Shown: positions 36,027 to 42,348 of the stretch, piece by piece
Numbering within the stretch: the first letter of the stretch is position 1
How the letters are laid out: each line of letters begins with the position of its first letter
Source of the DNA: JAUZPB01 sp037140715
Lineage (GTDB): Bacteria > Bacteroidota > Ignavibacteria > Ignavibacteriales > SURF-24
Length of the DNA stretch: 42,348 bases
Direction: 5' to 3'
Assembly (NCBI GenBank): GCA_037140715.1
Contig: JBAXDX010000016.1
Location: 1-42,348, forward strand
Notes under the pieces: model-generated
What the model saw: only the letters and a program-made list of their open reading frames with translations
Told to the model about the DNA's origin: nothing
The model's database searches: none
Program-made: the position numbers and the translations under genes

Positions 36027-37099
36027 TTTAGTGCCCTCACAAACATGTCAAAAATAAATTCCGTGTCGTCCGGTCCAGGCGAAGCTTCGGGATGAAACTG
36101 TGCGCCAAAGAGCGGTTTGGAGATGTGAATAATACCCTCATTGGTGCCATCGTTATCATTATTAAACCATTCCCGCCAGTCTTCCGGCAGCGTTTCGGTA
36201 TTAATAGCGTAGCCGTGATTTTGCGAAGTGATATAACAGCGCTTGGCTCCGGACTCGTTGCATGGCTGATTATGGCTGCGGTGCCCGTACTTTAGTTTGT
36301 AAGTATCGGCTCCGGCTGCGAGTGCCATAATCTGACTTCCCAGACAAATACCAAGCATCGGTATGCCACTCTGCATCGCCTTTTTTACATTGGATATGGT
36401 CTTAGTACACATCTTTGGGTTGCCGGGACCGTTGGATATAACAATGCCGTCCGCATCTTCGCCCGTAAAATCATAATCATAAGGGACGCGCTTTACCGAT
36501 ATATCCCGTCCGAGGAACGCCTGAATAATGTTATTCTTGGCTCCGCAGTCCACAACGATAATCTTCTTCCTGCCCTTTTCGTAAAAGACCGGCTCGCCGA
36601 CCGTTACCTCTTTTACCAGATCCGTCAGGTTTGGGTTCTCGAAATCTATCGGGGAGTTTTCATCGATAACTATCTTGCCGGGCATTGTACCCTTCTCTCT
36701 GAGCTTGCGCGTAAGCATGCGCGTATCAATTCCGGCGATGCCCGGTATCTTATACTCTGTCATCCATTCCGAGAGGGATTTTACGGCACTCCAGTGGGAA
36801 TAATTATCCGAATAATCGCATATAACAAGCGCACGGAGGTGTATTGCCTCCGATTCGAAGTTCTTGTAAAGTCCGTTCACCCTCTCATAATCCGGTACAC
36901 CGTAGTTGCCTATAAGCGGGTACGTACAGACGAGTATCTCGCCTTTATAGCTCGGATCGGTCATTGTTTCGGGATATCCTACCATGCCGGTGTTAAAAAC
37001 GACCTCGCCGTTAGTGTTACCGTTATAGGCAAATGAATATCCGTGGAACTCAGTGCCGTCCTCGAGTATCAGTTTTGCTTTTGGTTTGTTGTTTGTCAT
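36023..37099 (-). CDS. carA: Carbamoyl-phosphate synthase small (glutaminase) subunit
   Basis: The 358-residue amidotransferase subunit releases ammonia from glutamine for CarB. The N-terminal CarA domain carries LEDGTEFHGYSFAY and the VVFNTGMVGYPETMTDPSY signature. The class I glutaminase domain has the nucleophile cysteine in LGICLGSQIMALA, the GHRSHNQP segment, and the His/Glu pair in FGAQFHPEASPGP. The stop overlaps carB (ATGA). A terminator hairpin and a small ORF lie 130-340 bp upstream on the same strand and may regulate the operon. Confidence 0.96.
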   Translation of the reverse strand: MTNNKPKAKLILEDGTEFHGYSFAYNGNTNGEVVFNTGMVGYPETMTDPSYKGEILVCTYPLIGNYGVPDYERVNGLYKNFESEAIHLRALVICDYSDNYSHWSAVKSLSEWMTEYKIPGIAGIDTRMLTRKLREKGTMPGKIVIDENSPIDFENPNLTDLVKEVTVGEPVFYEKGRKKIIVVDCGAKNNIIQAFLGRDISVKRVPYDYDFTGEDADGIVISNGPGNPKMCTKTISNVKKAMQSGIPMLGICLGSQIMALAAGADTYKLKYGHRSHNQPCNESGAKRCYITSQNHGYAINTETLPEDWREWFNNDNDGTNEGIIHISKPLFGAQFHPEASPGPDDTEFIFDMFVRALK

Positions 37100-37211
37100 G
37101 TCCTGTCTATTGTATTATTAAAAAAAAACTTTTAACTGTCCGCCGTCAGTATGGAATTACTTCAGAAGCGGTTCGATAATTTTTTATATTTTTTGTGATA
37201 AGCAGATATCC

Positions 37212-37230
37212 TATACCGGGCAAAAAAATA
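37212..37230. repeat. Left arm of a distant inverted-repeat pair
   Basis: TATACCGGGCAAAAAAATA here is the reverse complement, apart from one extra A/T, of 37665-37684. The arms enclose about 430 bp that contain the carAB leader ORF and hairpin. Confidence 0.65.
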
Positions 37231-37252
37231 GCCGCTACATGAGCGGCTATTT
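37222..37252 (-). terminator. Intrinsic terminator in the carAB upstream region (candidate attenuator)
   Basis: On the minus strand an 11-bp stem (37242-37252 with 37226-37236, 5-nt loop) runs straight into TTTTTTT (37222-37228). It lies about 125 bp before carA and overlaps the stop codon of the upstream small ORF. It would terminate any transcript from upstream before carA unless suppressed. Confidence 0.75.
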
Positions 37253-37442
37253 AAAACATATAATGAAAAACAAAAGGAGAACCAGGCATCCATGGTCCGT
37301 TTGTAAAAATAATTGCAACCGACTGACCAGCCGGACAGCCGGAGCTGTTTTTTATGATAATGGTTGATAAGTTTGCCAATATAGCCCTGAATTCATAAAA
37401 ATTTATCTTAAACTGGTAACAAATGTAATAAAAACAACGCAT
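37251..37442 (-). CDS. Small ORF ending at a terminator, possible carAB leader
   Basis: A 63-codon ORF with no relatives known to me and no clear ribosome binding site. Its last third (from SSGCPAGQSVAIIFTNGPW) looks more protein-like than its AT-rich start. The TAA overlaps the base of the terminator stem, and the RNA just before the stop is U-rich (CCTTTTGTTTTTCATT). This geometry recalls pyrBI-type leaders, in which a translating ribosome prevents formation of the terminator. It may instead be a chance frame inside an inverted-repeat-bounded element. Confidence 0.3.
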   Translation of the reverse strand: MRCFYYICYQFKINFYEFRAILANLSTIIIKNSSGCPAGQSVAIIFTNGPWMPGSPFVFHYMF

Positions 37443-37664
37443 AAATTCAACGAAAGAATATTATCCGGGTGTATGACAATATAATTACTGCCATTTTGAG
37501 TAATGCTGTTCAAATTTAAATGAGCATTGTATTCTGATTTATTCCTGTAAATGATATTATCTTTAAATGATGCCTTAATTCCTTAAAGAATATCCCTTTT
37601 CCCCGTCTTTGTTTATTATTGTTCAAAGATATTCCTCACAGATTGCTTAACCCATGGTAATATG

Positions 37665-37684
37665 TATTTTTTTTGCCCGGTATA
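37665..37684. repeat. Right arm of a distant inverted-repeat pair
   Basis: TATTTTTTTTGCCCGGTATA is the inverted copy of 37212-37230. Both arms carry TATA at the outer edge, as would be expected of a small element flanked by a TA target, but no transposase gene is present between them. Confidence 0.65.
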
Positions 37685-37727
37685 TACAGATATATGATGA
37701 AAAAAAAATATTTCGCACAAGAAAAAG

Positions 37728-37758
37728 TTTGACATTTATTTAATAATGTTTATATTTG
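37728..37758 (+). promoter_or_regulatory. FCB-type promoter
   Basis: TTTG (37728-37731, within TTTGACA) is followed after 19 bp by TATATTTG (37751-37758), an exact match to the -33/-7 consensus of Bacteroidota sigma-70 promoters. It points toward the small ORF at 37815 and the second 21-bp array. Confidence 0.65.
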
Positions 37759-37814
37759 TAACAGTCGTTCATCATTAAGATACGATTACACAAAAACCAA
37801 ACCGGATGTTTTAG

Positions 37815-38069
37815 ATGGAAAGGATACCCCACTACAACAATTATACGTTTAACCCGCTTCTCTTCGCCGTTGCGATAAGGACTGATGTTATATTAATACT
37901 CCGGGACTGCAACATTTGCCGGAAACTATCCGCCCGGCAACTCCTGAACAATAACCATTTACTTTCTTTTCTCATAAAAACTCATTTCAAAGAGATACTT
38001 AAATTGCCTGAACGCATGTTTCCGGGTACGGAATTCATCACCCGGAAACGGCACTCCCGAATTCATTAA
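37815..38069 (+). CDS. Hypothetical protein, 84 aa
   Basis: This ORF begins 57 bp after a consensus promoter. It has no ribosome site, which is not unusual in this group. The product is basic toward the C-terminus (FITRKRHSRIH) and contains CNICRKL in the middle; I recognise no family. The frame could be fortuitous and the transcript could be a non-coding RNA reaching the downstream repeat array. Confidence 0.3.
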   Translation: MERIPHYNNYTFNPLLFAVAIRTDVILILRDCNICRKLSARQLLNNNHLLSFLIKTHFKEILKLPERMFPGTEFITRKRHSRIH

Positions 38070-38139
38070 TTAAAATCGTGTCCGGTGAAACCATAATGTG
38101 CTGTTTTTAACCTGGTTAAGGTGTTTTATTTTAATCACA

Positions 38140-38286
38140 GGCTTGTGTAAAACCCATAATGGCGAGTGTAAAGTACACAGAGGCTTGTGTAAAATACACA
38201 ATGGCGAGTGTAAAGTATACAGAGGCTTGTGCAAAACCCATAATGGCGAGTGTAAAATACACAATGGCTTGTGTAAAACTTATAAA
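38140..38286. repeat. Second tandem array of 21-bp units (7 copies)
   Basis: Seven consecutive 21-bp units occupy 38140-38286 in exact phase. They alternate between a ggcttgtg(t/c)aaaa type and a ggcgagtgtaaa type, so the higher-order period is 42 bp, except that the last two share the same ending pattern. The sequence is unrelated to the array at 2185-3003, but the unit length and the alternation are the same. Frames are open on both strands because the unit is a multiple of three; I see no sign that any is translated. Confidence 0.9.
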
Positions 38287-38525
38287 AGGGAATAAAGAAG
38301 TGCAAAAGGCTTCACTTTATGGAACACGGTTCGTTATTTGTTAAATCTGTCTTTTTAGAATATTTGATAAGGGTTAATAAATTGTAAATTATATAAAAGT
38401 CCGTTCTAAAAAGGTCTTTTTGATAATAAAATGTTTTGATTTAATCGAAAAATTAAAAGCTACTAAATAAATTTCAGGCTTTTAAGATTATGCTTATACG
38501 AATTTATTTAAAAAAGGAACTAACT

Positions 38526-39272
38526 ATGACTGTTTCCAATAGGTCTTTTGCAACCCGTGCAGGTCGTTTTAATTCAGCTTGCTCACAACTTACAGGAGTA
38601 ATCGAATATACTCCGTCAAATACGCTTATCACTCTGCCAAATCTGGCTATGTTTCTGAATGATATCGATACCAAAAATGAAAATGTAACTCTAAGTCAGC
38701 AGGCCCTCGATGATTTGCGCGAAGCAAGGCGGCATGCATCTTTTATCAACAAGGATGAGAATCCCGTCTGTATGGAGAGCCTCATCAAAATGGTCTTTTT
38801 CTATATTCAGGCAGATATAGAAGACAGCACCGGGACGCTCAAGATTATCAAACATATTATTGATAAAATGGAACCCGAAAGCAAGAAAGCACTTCCTCCT
38901 GTGTCTGCCGAAACTACTGATGAAAATGTTTCACATTCAACAAGTGAAAGAACATTTGCTGCTATAATTGATTATGGCAAGCAGGTTTTGTCACTTATTA
39001 ATGGTATAGGGGCTGGTTATAACCCGTCAAATGATACTATTAAGGTTGTAAATTTTTCTGCATCGGTTACCGCACTAGAAACTTTGAGAACCGATATTAC
39101 TACCGCTGAACAAATGCACAATAATTCCATTACTGCCCGCAAGAACATCTATGACGGGGCAACGGGAATGTCAGCCAGGACAGTTATGATTAAAAACTTT
39201 TTGGCAAGTTTGCCAAATAAGAAAAAAAATCAAAATTATATTAACTTTTCCCGTACTCTGAGAGGCGTGTAA
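38526..39272 (+). CDS. Hypothetical helical protein with internal duplication
   Basis: The 248-residue protein (start at 38526 chosen for AAGGA at 38514-38518, rather than the ATG at 38490) has no signal peptide or membrane segment. It is built of two related halves: SNRSFATRAGRF...EYTPSN (residues 4-32) recurs as SERTFAAIIDYG...GYNPSN (about 140-169), each followed by a helix with L..L..N/D and a helix ending in AR. I associate this YxPSN-type repeat with a multi-copy family of hypothetical proteins in Ignavibacteria and relatives. The function is unknown. A terminator follows at 39313-39338. The gene lies 240 bp downstream of the second 21-bp array. Confidence 0.78.
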   Translation: MTVSNRSFATRAGRFNSACSQLTGVIEYTPSNTLITLPNLAMFLNDIDTKNENVTLSQQALDDLREARRHASFINKDENPVCMESLIKMVFFYIQADIEDSTGTLKIIKHIIDKMEPESKKALPPVSAETTDENVSHSTSERTFAAIIDYGKQVLSLINGIGAGYNPSNDTIKVVNFSASVTALETLRTDITTAEQMHNNSITARKNIYDGATGMSARTVMIKNFLASLPNKKKNQNYINFSRTLRGV

Positions 39273-39312
39273 CCCCTTTTTTGGTAAAGTAAATATTATT
39301 TTGAACTATTCA

Positions 39313-39338
39313 GGGAGACCGGACGTGTCTCCCTTTTT
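39313..39338 (+). terminator. Intrinsic terminator after the duplicated helical protein gene
   Basis: GGGAGAC (39313-39319) pairs with GTCTCCC (39327-39333) around a 7-nt loop and is followed by TTTTT. It lies 40 bp after the stop of the upstream gene. Confidence 0.85.
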
Positions 39339-39546
39339 CTTAATTGTACTCATAATTGCACTCATGTTCCCGCTCTTACTCATAATCATACCTGCTTCAG
39401 GGGAAATGAGCAGGATTAAGCATTTCAGATTATTTTTCTTCTTTGTTCAGGGCAGTTTGAAGCATTTCTTTAATTTTCGGAAGAAGTTCTGTTGTTAATC
39501 ATGGAGGCAGAAAACCTTCTGACCGGCGGGCAGATATCCGGCCGAC

Positions 39547-41316
39547 TTAGAATTCGTTTATTATTCCGAAGTGTATTTTACCTGAATTGAACGTATCCCC
39601 GTTTCCGAGAGCATAGCTGACGCTCAGCATCCCAAGTCCGGTTTCAAGATTTAAGCCTGCGCCATATCCATTCCTGAATCCGGTTTGTTTTTCAATAATT
39701 TTGTACATTTCAGCATTTCTCAGGTAATATCCTGAATCAAGGAACAGGAAAGCATACGTTTTCCGGGTCAGCAGTTGCCGTAATTCAAAGTTTGACCAAA
39801 GCAGGCGGTTAGCGGGGAACTGGCTTTCCCTGTAGCCTCTCAAAGAATTTGTGCCGCCAAGCCTGTACAGGTCGCTTACTTCAATGCCATTTCCTGTCAG
39901 TTCCCTTGCATGTATTCCAAAAGCAATGACTGAGTTATTATAAATGCCCTTATAGACAATAAAATCAAGGGCAAAGCGCTGGAAAGTATTGCTAAGGTTT
40001 GTTGCAGGAGTAATATATTCGGCAGGTCCGTTGATTTTTTTTTTGCTGAACTGGTATGTGTTAAGCAGATACACCCCTTCATGCGGTGCATAGATATCAT
40101 CGCGTGAGTCAATTTTGAGATTAACTCCCGTTGTAATTATTGTAGAATTAAAAACTGTAAAGCGCGGAACGGTATTAACCGTTGGGACAATCGATTCAGA
40201 TGAAAATATAAGAGTTGCGGAGATATTGCCGGATGCAAGGAACTCAATGGCGCCGTCAAGCCTGCCGCGCACATATACAGTATCCTGTTTTTGCTGAAAA
40301 AAGCCAAAGTTTATATTAAACGGATAACCTAAGACCCACGGTTCAAGATATTTAATTTCCAGTTCCTGAGAGTTTTTGTCTGCTTGCTGCCAGCGGATTG
40401 CAACTGCACGCCCTGAGCCAAACATATTCCTCAGAGTAATATTGACAAGCCCTGTTAAATATCCTTTTTTATCTGTTCCACTGGCGGGCAGATAGCCAAT
40501 GATTCCGTCAAAGTTGTTTGTTTCTTTTTCCTTAACCTGAATGGATAAAATCCCCTCATCCCGTGAATTAAAATAATAAGATGGCGGTCCGACCGGTTCA
40601 AAAAAGCGGAGGCGGTTTAGTTTTTTTGGGATTTCATTGATTATTTTTTGTGAATAAAGCCCGCCTCTGTGGATATCTGCCTCGCGAAGGATTACAAAAT
40701 CCCTTGTTTTGACATTTCCTTTTATTTCAATTTTATCAATTCTGCTGAGTTTGCCATAATCTGTTTTCAGGCAGATATCTGCAAGATAAGATTTAGTTAA
40801 ACTGTCCGTCATAAAATTAACTGAGCTTATGCTTACGCCGGCAAAAGGCTGTCCTTTATCTTCAAGATAGTCAATCACCTTATTGACATTATTTTCAATT
40901 TCTGTTTTTGTAAGGATTTGATTAGTGCTATAATTAAATATACTTTGTATGGCAGGAGAATCTGCCCGGCTTATTCCGTTGCAGTAAACATTTCGGACAA
41001 GCGTTGGCGTGCCCTGATTTACATGAATAAACAGGACGGCAGATTTTTTATCTGAAGAAGTATCTGTATTACCTGAAAGAGTGCTGTGATAGTAACCCCT
41101 TTCTTGTAGTTTGTCAGAGATTCGCTGTTTTACAGAATCAAGTATTGCATGGAATAATTTTGCTCCGGTATTTATCCCGCTCCATGTAATATACTCATCC
41201 GGAGAAAAGTTATCTGCTCCTGAAACAGTTATTTTTTCAATTACCTGAGCATATAATGGAGCAGACAGTAACAGCAGGGCAGAAAATATTTTGATTTGGC
41301 TAAGCAGTTTTATCAT
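39547..41316 (-). CDS. Omp85-family outer-membrane protein (BamA/TamA-like)
   Basis: The 589-residue protein has a signal peptide (IKIFSALLLLSAPLYAQ, cleavage after about residue 24), two to three POTRA-like repeats (about 25-260, including IEKITVSGADNF and IDKIEIKGNVKTRDFVILREADI) and a C-terminal 16-strand barrel. The Omp85 lid-loop motif is present as LGGTNSLRGYRESQF, and the protein ends in phenylalanine (GIINEF), as expected of an outer-membrane protein. It is shorter than BamA (about 800 aa, five POTRA) and closer to TamA or other accessory Omp85 members. AAAAGGG lies just before ATG, inside the end of an upstream decayed frame. Confidence 0.87.
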   Translation of the reverse strand: MIKLLSQIKIFSALLLLSAPLYAQVIEKITVSGADNFSPDEYITWSGINTGAKLFHAILDSVKQRISDKLQERGYYHSTLSGNTDTSSDKKSAVLFIHVNQGTPTLVRNVYCNGISRADSPAIQSIFNYSTNQILTKTEIENNVNKVIDYLEDKGQPFAGVSISSVNFMTDSLTKSYLADICLKTDYGKLSRIDKIEIKGNVKTRDFVILREADIHRGGLYSQKIINEIPKKLNRLRFFEPVGPPSYYFNSRDEGILSIQVKEKETNNFDGIIGYLPASGTDKKGYLTGLVNITLRNMFGSGRAVAIRWQQADKNSQELEIKYLEPWVLGYPFNINFGFFQQKQDTVYVRGRLDGAIEFLASGNISATLIFSSESIVPTVNTVPRFTVFNSTIITTGVNLKIDSRDDIYAPHEGVYLLNTYQFSKKKINGPAEYITPATNLSNTFQRFALDFIVYKGIYNNSVIAFGIHARELTGNGIEVSDLYRLGGTNSLRGYRESQFPANRLLWSNFELRQLLTRKTYAFLFLDSGYYLRNAEMYKIIEKQTGFRNGYGAGLNLETGLGMLSVSYALGNGDTFNSGKIHFGIINEF

Positions 41317-41622
41317 TTACCCTTTTCTTTTTAGCGATGCAATAAGATTTTTGTGTGGGGCGGGTCGGTACCGGTTCATTTCATATTGTACTCTCACAAA
41401 ATACCGGGCATTACCAAGCATTTTATCAGAATAACGCCATTTTAGATAAACGTCATCGGGGTCATATTTATTTTTTACTCCATTAAAACATTTTCCGATA
41501 TTACGGGGCGGGTGAACAACGATAAGATTAATTGGTTCATCTTCTGTTTTGTCTGATAAGACATCAGGTATATTGCCACAATAAATCAGACTGTTATTAT
41601 TTTTGAACTCCTGCAGAGTAAT
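41317..41622 (-). pseudogene. Decayed frame resembling the N-terminal part of a DNA methyltransferase
   Basis: A minus-strand frame of about 101 codons runs from after a stop (41623-41625) to TAA at 41317-41319, directly abutting the Omp85 ATG. It has no ATG, GTG or TTG start near its beginning. The translation starts LQEFKNNNSLIYCGNIPDVL and continues to INLIVVHPPRNIGKCFN. This resembles the opening of amino-methyltransferases (LIYCGDNLEVL, then VDLIYIDPPFNSGxNYN), with the catalytic DPPF changed to HPPR. A helix like the YLKWxxxxL segment follows, then it ends. I read it as a degenerate fragment; it could be an unrelated small gene with a non-standard start. Confidence 0.4.
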
Positions 41623-41813
41623 TTAACATATATTTTAGAATATATATAATAACAGCCAGACATAGATACTGTATTTTTAAATAACTACTTTCTCTGATAT
41701 TATTTTTGATATAGATATTCTAAATCAGAATTGATTATGATTAAGAGAACTCTGTTCATGCAGAGGGATGTATCCGGACAAGAAATTAATTTAGCACGGA
41801 AACATACAGAGGA

Positions 41814-42029
41814 CTATGGATTGGAGTCGCCCTCATTTTTAAGCATTTCGATGATGTACTTAATTGCTCCGGCTAAGTCACCGAGGCCGCCAGTCAGTCT
41901 GTAACATGCGATAGCCGCGTTACAGATTTTAATTAAACTGCTGGAATTTTCATGTAGCCCGTCCTCATTTGATTCTGCGTGGGCCAGCATAAAATCACGT
42001 ATCAATATATAATTATCTAACTTACTCAT
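41814..42029 (-). CDS. Hypothetical small helical protein, 71 aa
   Basis: A short, acidic, all-helical product (SNEDGLHENSSSLIKICNAAIACYRLTGGLGDL, split here by a GG hinge, then AIKYIIEMLKN). A weak ribosome site (GGCAGAG) precedes the ATG by six bases. I recognise no family. Composition is protein-like (balanced charges, amphipathic helices), so I consider it more likely real than not. Confidence 0.5.
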   Translation of the reverse strand: MSKLDNYILIRDFMLAHAESNEDGLHENSSSLIKICNAAIACYRLTGGLGDLAGAIKYIIEMLKNEGDSNP

Positions 42030-42255
42030 AAAACTCTGCCTGCTCTTTCAGAGAAATAATAAAAAAACGCTCTGATTTTTGTTTAATTGTATTGTCGGAA
42101 AAACCGTAATTATATTTAACATTAGCACAATAAATTATCCTGATAAAGATTCTTCGACCGGATTATTAATTATGTTTGTTGTAATTACAATTTACATAAA
42201 ATATTTATTATTCAAAACCTTATATAAAATAAAACAGGAAATTATTTTAAACAGT

Positions 42256-42293
42256 AAAAGCCCCAGACCATTTAATTGATTTGGGGCTTTTTT
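42256..42293. terminator. Bidirectional intrinsic terminator next to the tRNA gene
   Basis: AAAAGCCCCA (42256-42265) pairs with TGGGGCTTTT (42282-42291). On the plus strand it ends in six T; on the minus strand it follows the 3' end of tRNA-Thr by only a few bases and ends in TTTT, so it probably terminates the tRNA transcript. Confidence 0.8.
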
Positions 42294-42295
42294 AG

Positions 42296-42348
42296 AGCTG
42301 GTGATGGGACTCGAACCCGCAACCTGCTGATTACAAATCAGCTGCTCT
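42296..42348 (-). tRNA. tRNA-Thr (anticodon TGT), cut by the window edge
   Basis: The minus strand gives the 3' part of a tRNA: end of the D arm (AGAGCA), anticodon stem GCTGA/TCAGC with loop TTTGTAA (anticodon TGT, reading ACA), variable loop AGGTT, T loop TTCGAGT, and acceptor strand CACCAGC with discriminator T. The 5' acceptor strand and most of the D arm lie beyond the window. The T stem has one apparent C-A mismatch. Confidence 0.9.

Noticed and set aside
39301..39498. 65-codon ORF with hydrophobic N-terminus on the plus strand
   Set aside because: It begins with a TTG just upstream of an intrinsic terminator and spans the hairpin, so translation from a transcript is unlikely.
42079..42279. 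66-codon ORF on the plus strand before the tRNA terminator
   Set aside because: AT-rich composition, no ribosome site, biased toward isoleucine and lysine, and it runs into the terminator stem.

Overview
The window looks like a chromosomal segment from a Gram-negative member of the Bacteroidota/Ignavibacteriota (FCB) group. The evidence is an Omp85 protein and a large AsmA-like protein (an outer membrane), promoter elements of the TTTG-N19-21-TAnnTTTG type, modest use of Shine-Dalgarno sites, and two helical hypothetical proteins of a kind I associate with these phyla. The phylum is inferred from these features; there is no 16S gene here. The right edge cuts a tRNA-Thr gene, and the left edge cuts a methyltransferase gene.

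Layout. (1) 1-2105: the end of a SAM-dependent methyltransferase gene and rlmD. (2) 2106-12146: an accessory block. It opens with about 820 bp of tandem 21-bp units in strict phase, followed by a helical hypothetical protein. Next is a type II restriction-modification pair (a beta-class methyltransferase with an apparently inactive nuclease-like tail, and an MjaI-type endonuclease), bracketed by two copies of a 55-bp dispersed repeat. A JetA-JetB-JetC operon (Wadjet/MksBEF-type SMC complex) follows, with no JetD nuclease gene after it. (3) 12198-14165: a class A penicillin-binding protein. (4) 14425-21582: a complete, compact his operon on the minus strand, hisG-D-C-B-H-A-F-IE. It is preceded by a short His-containing leader ORF and a rho-independent hairpin that together look like a transcription attenuator. 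(5) 21707-32754: metabolic and housekeeping genes: ogt, serA, AsmA-like, a PHA-granule-region protein, a VIT/CCC1 transporter, gnd, pdxB, a DEAD-box helicase and a pentapeptide-repeat protein. (6) 32829-37099: carAB on the minus strand, with a leader region holding a small ORF and a terminator. (7) 37100-42348: a low-density accessory stretch with an inverted-repeat pair, an FCB-type promoter, a second array of 21-bp units, another helical hypothetical gene, an Omp85 protein, a decayed methyltransferase-like frame, a small hypothetical gene and the partial tRNA-Thr.

How the genes relate. Histidine synthesis is complete except for a recognisable histidinol-phosphatase: HisB carries only a shortened N-terminal remnant where bifunctional HisB proteins have that enzyme. 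carAB supplies carbamoyl phosphate for pyrimidines and arginine. SerA and PdxB are oxidoreductases of serine and pyridoxal-phosphate synthesis. The R-M pair and the Jet operon form a small defence island.

The observations most worth following up are the indel-free 21-bp array and its smaller counterpart 35 kb away, the Jet operon without JetD, the his leader attenuator, and the pyrBI-like arrangement upstream of carAB.
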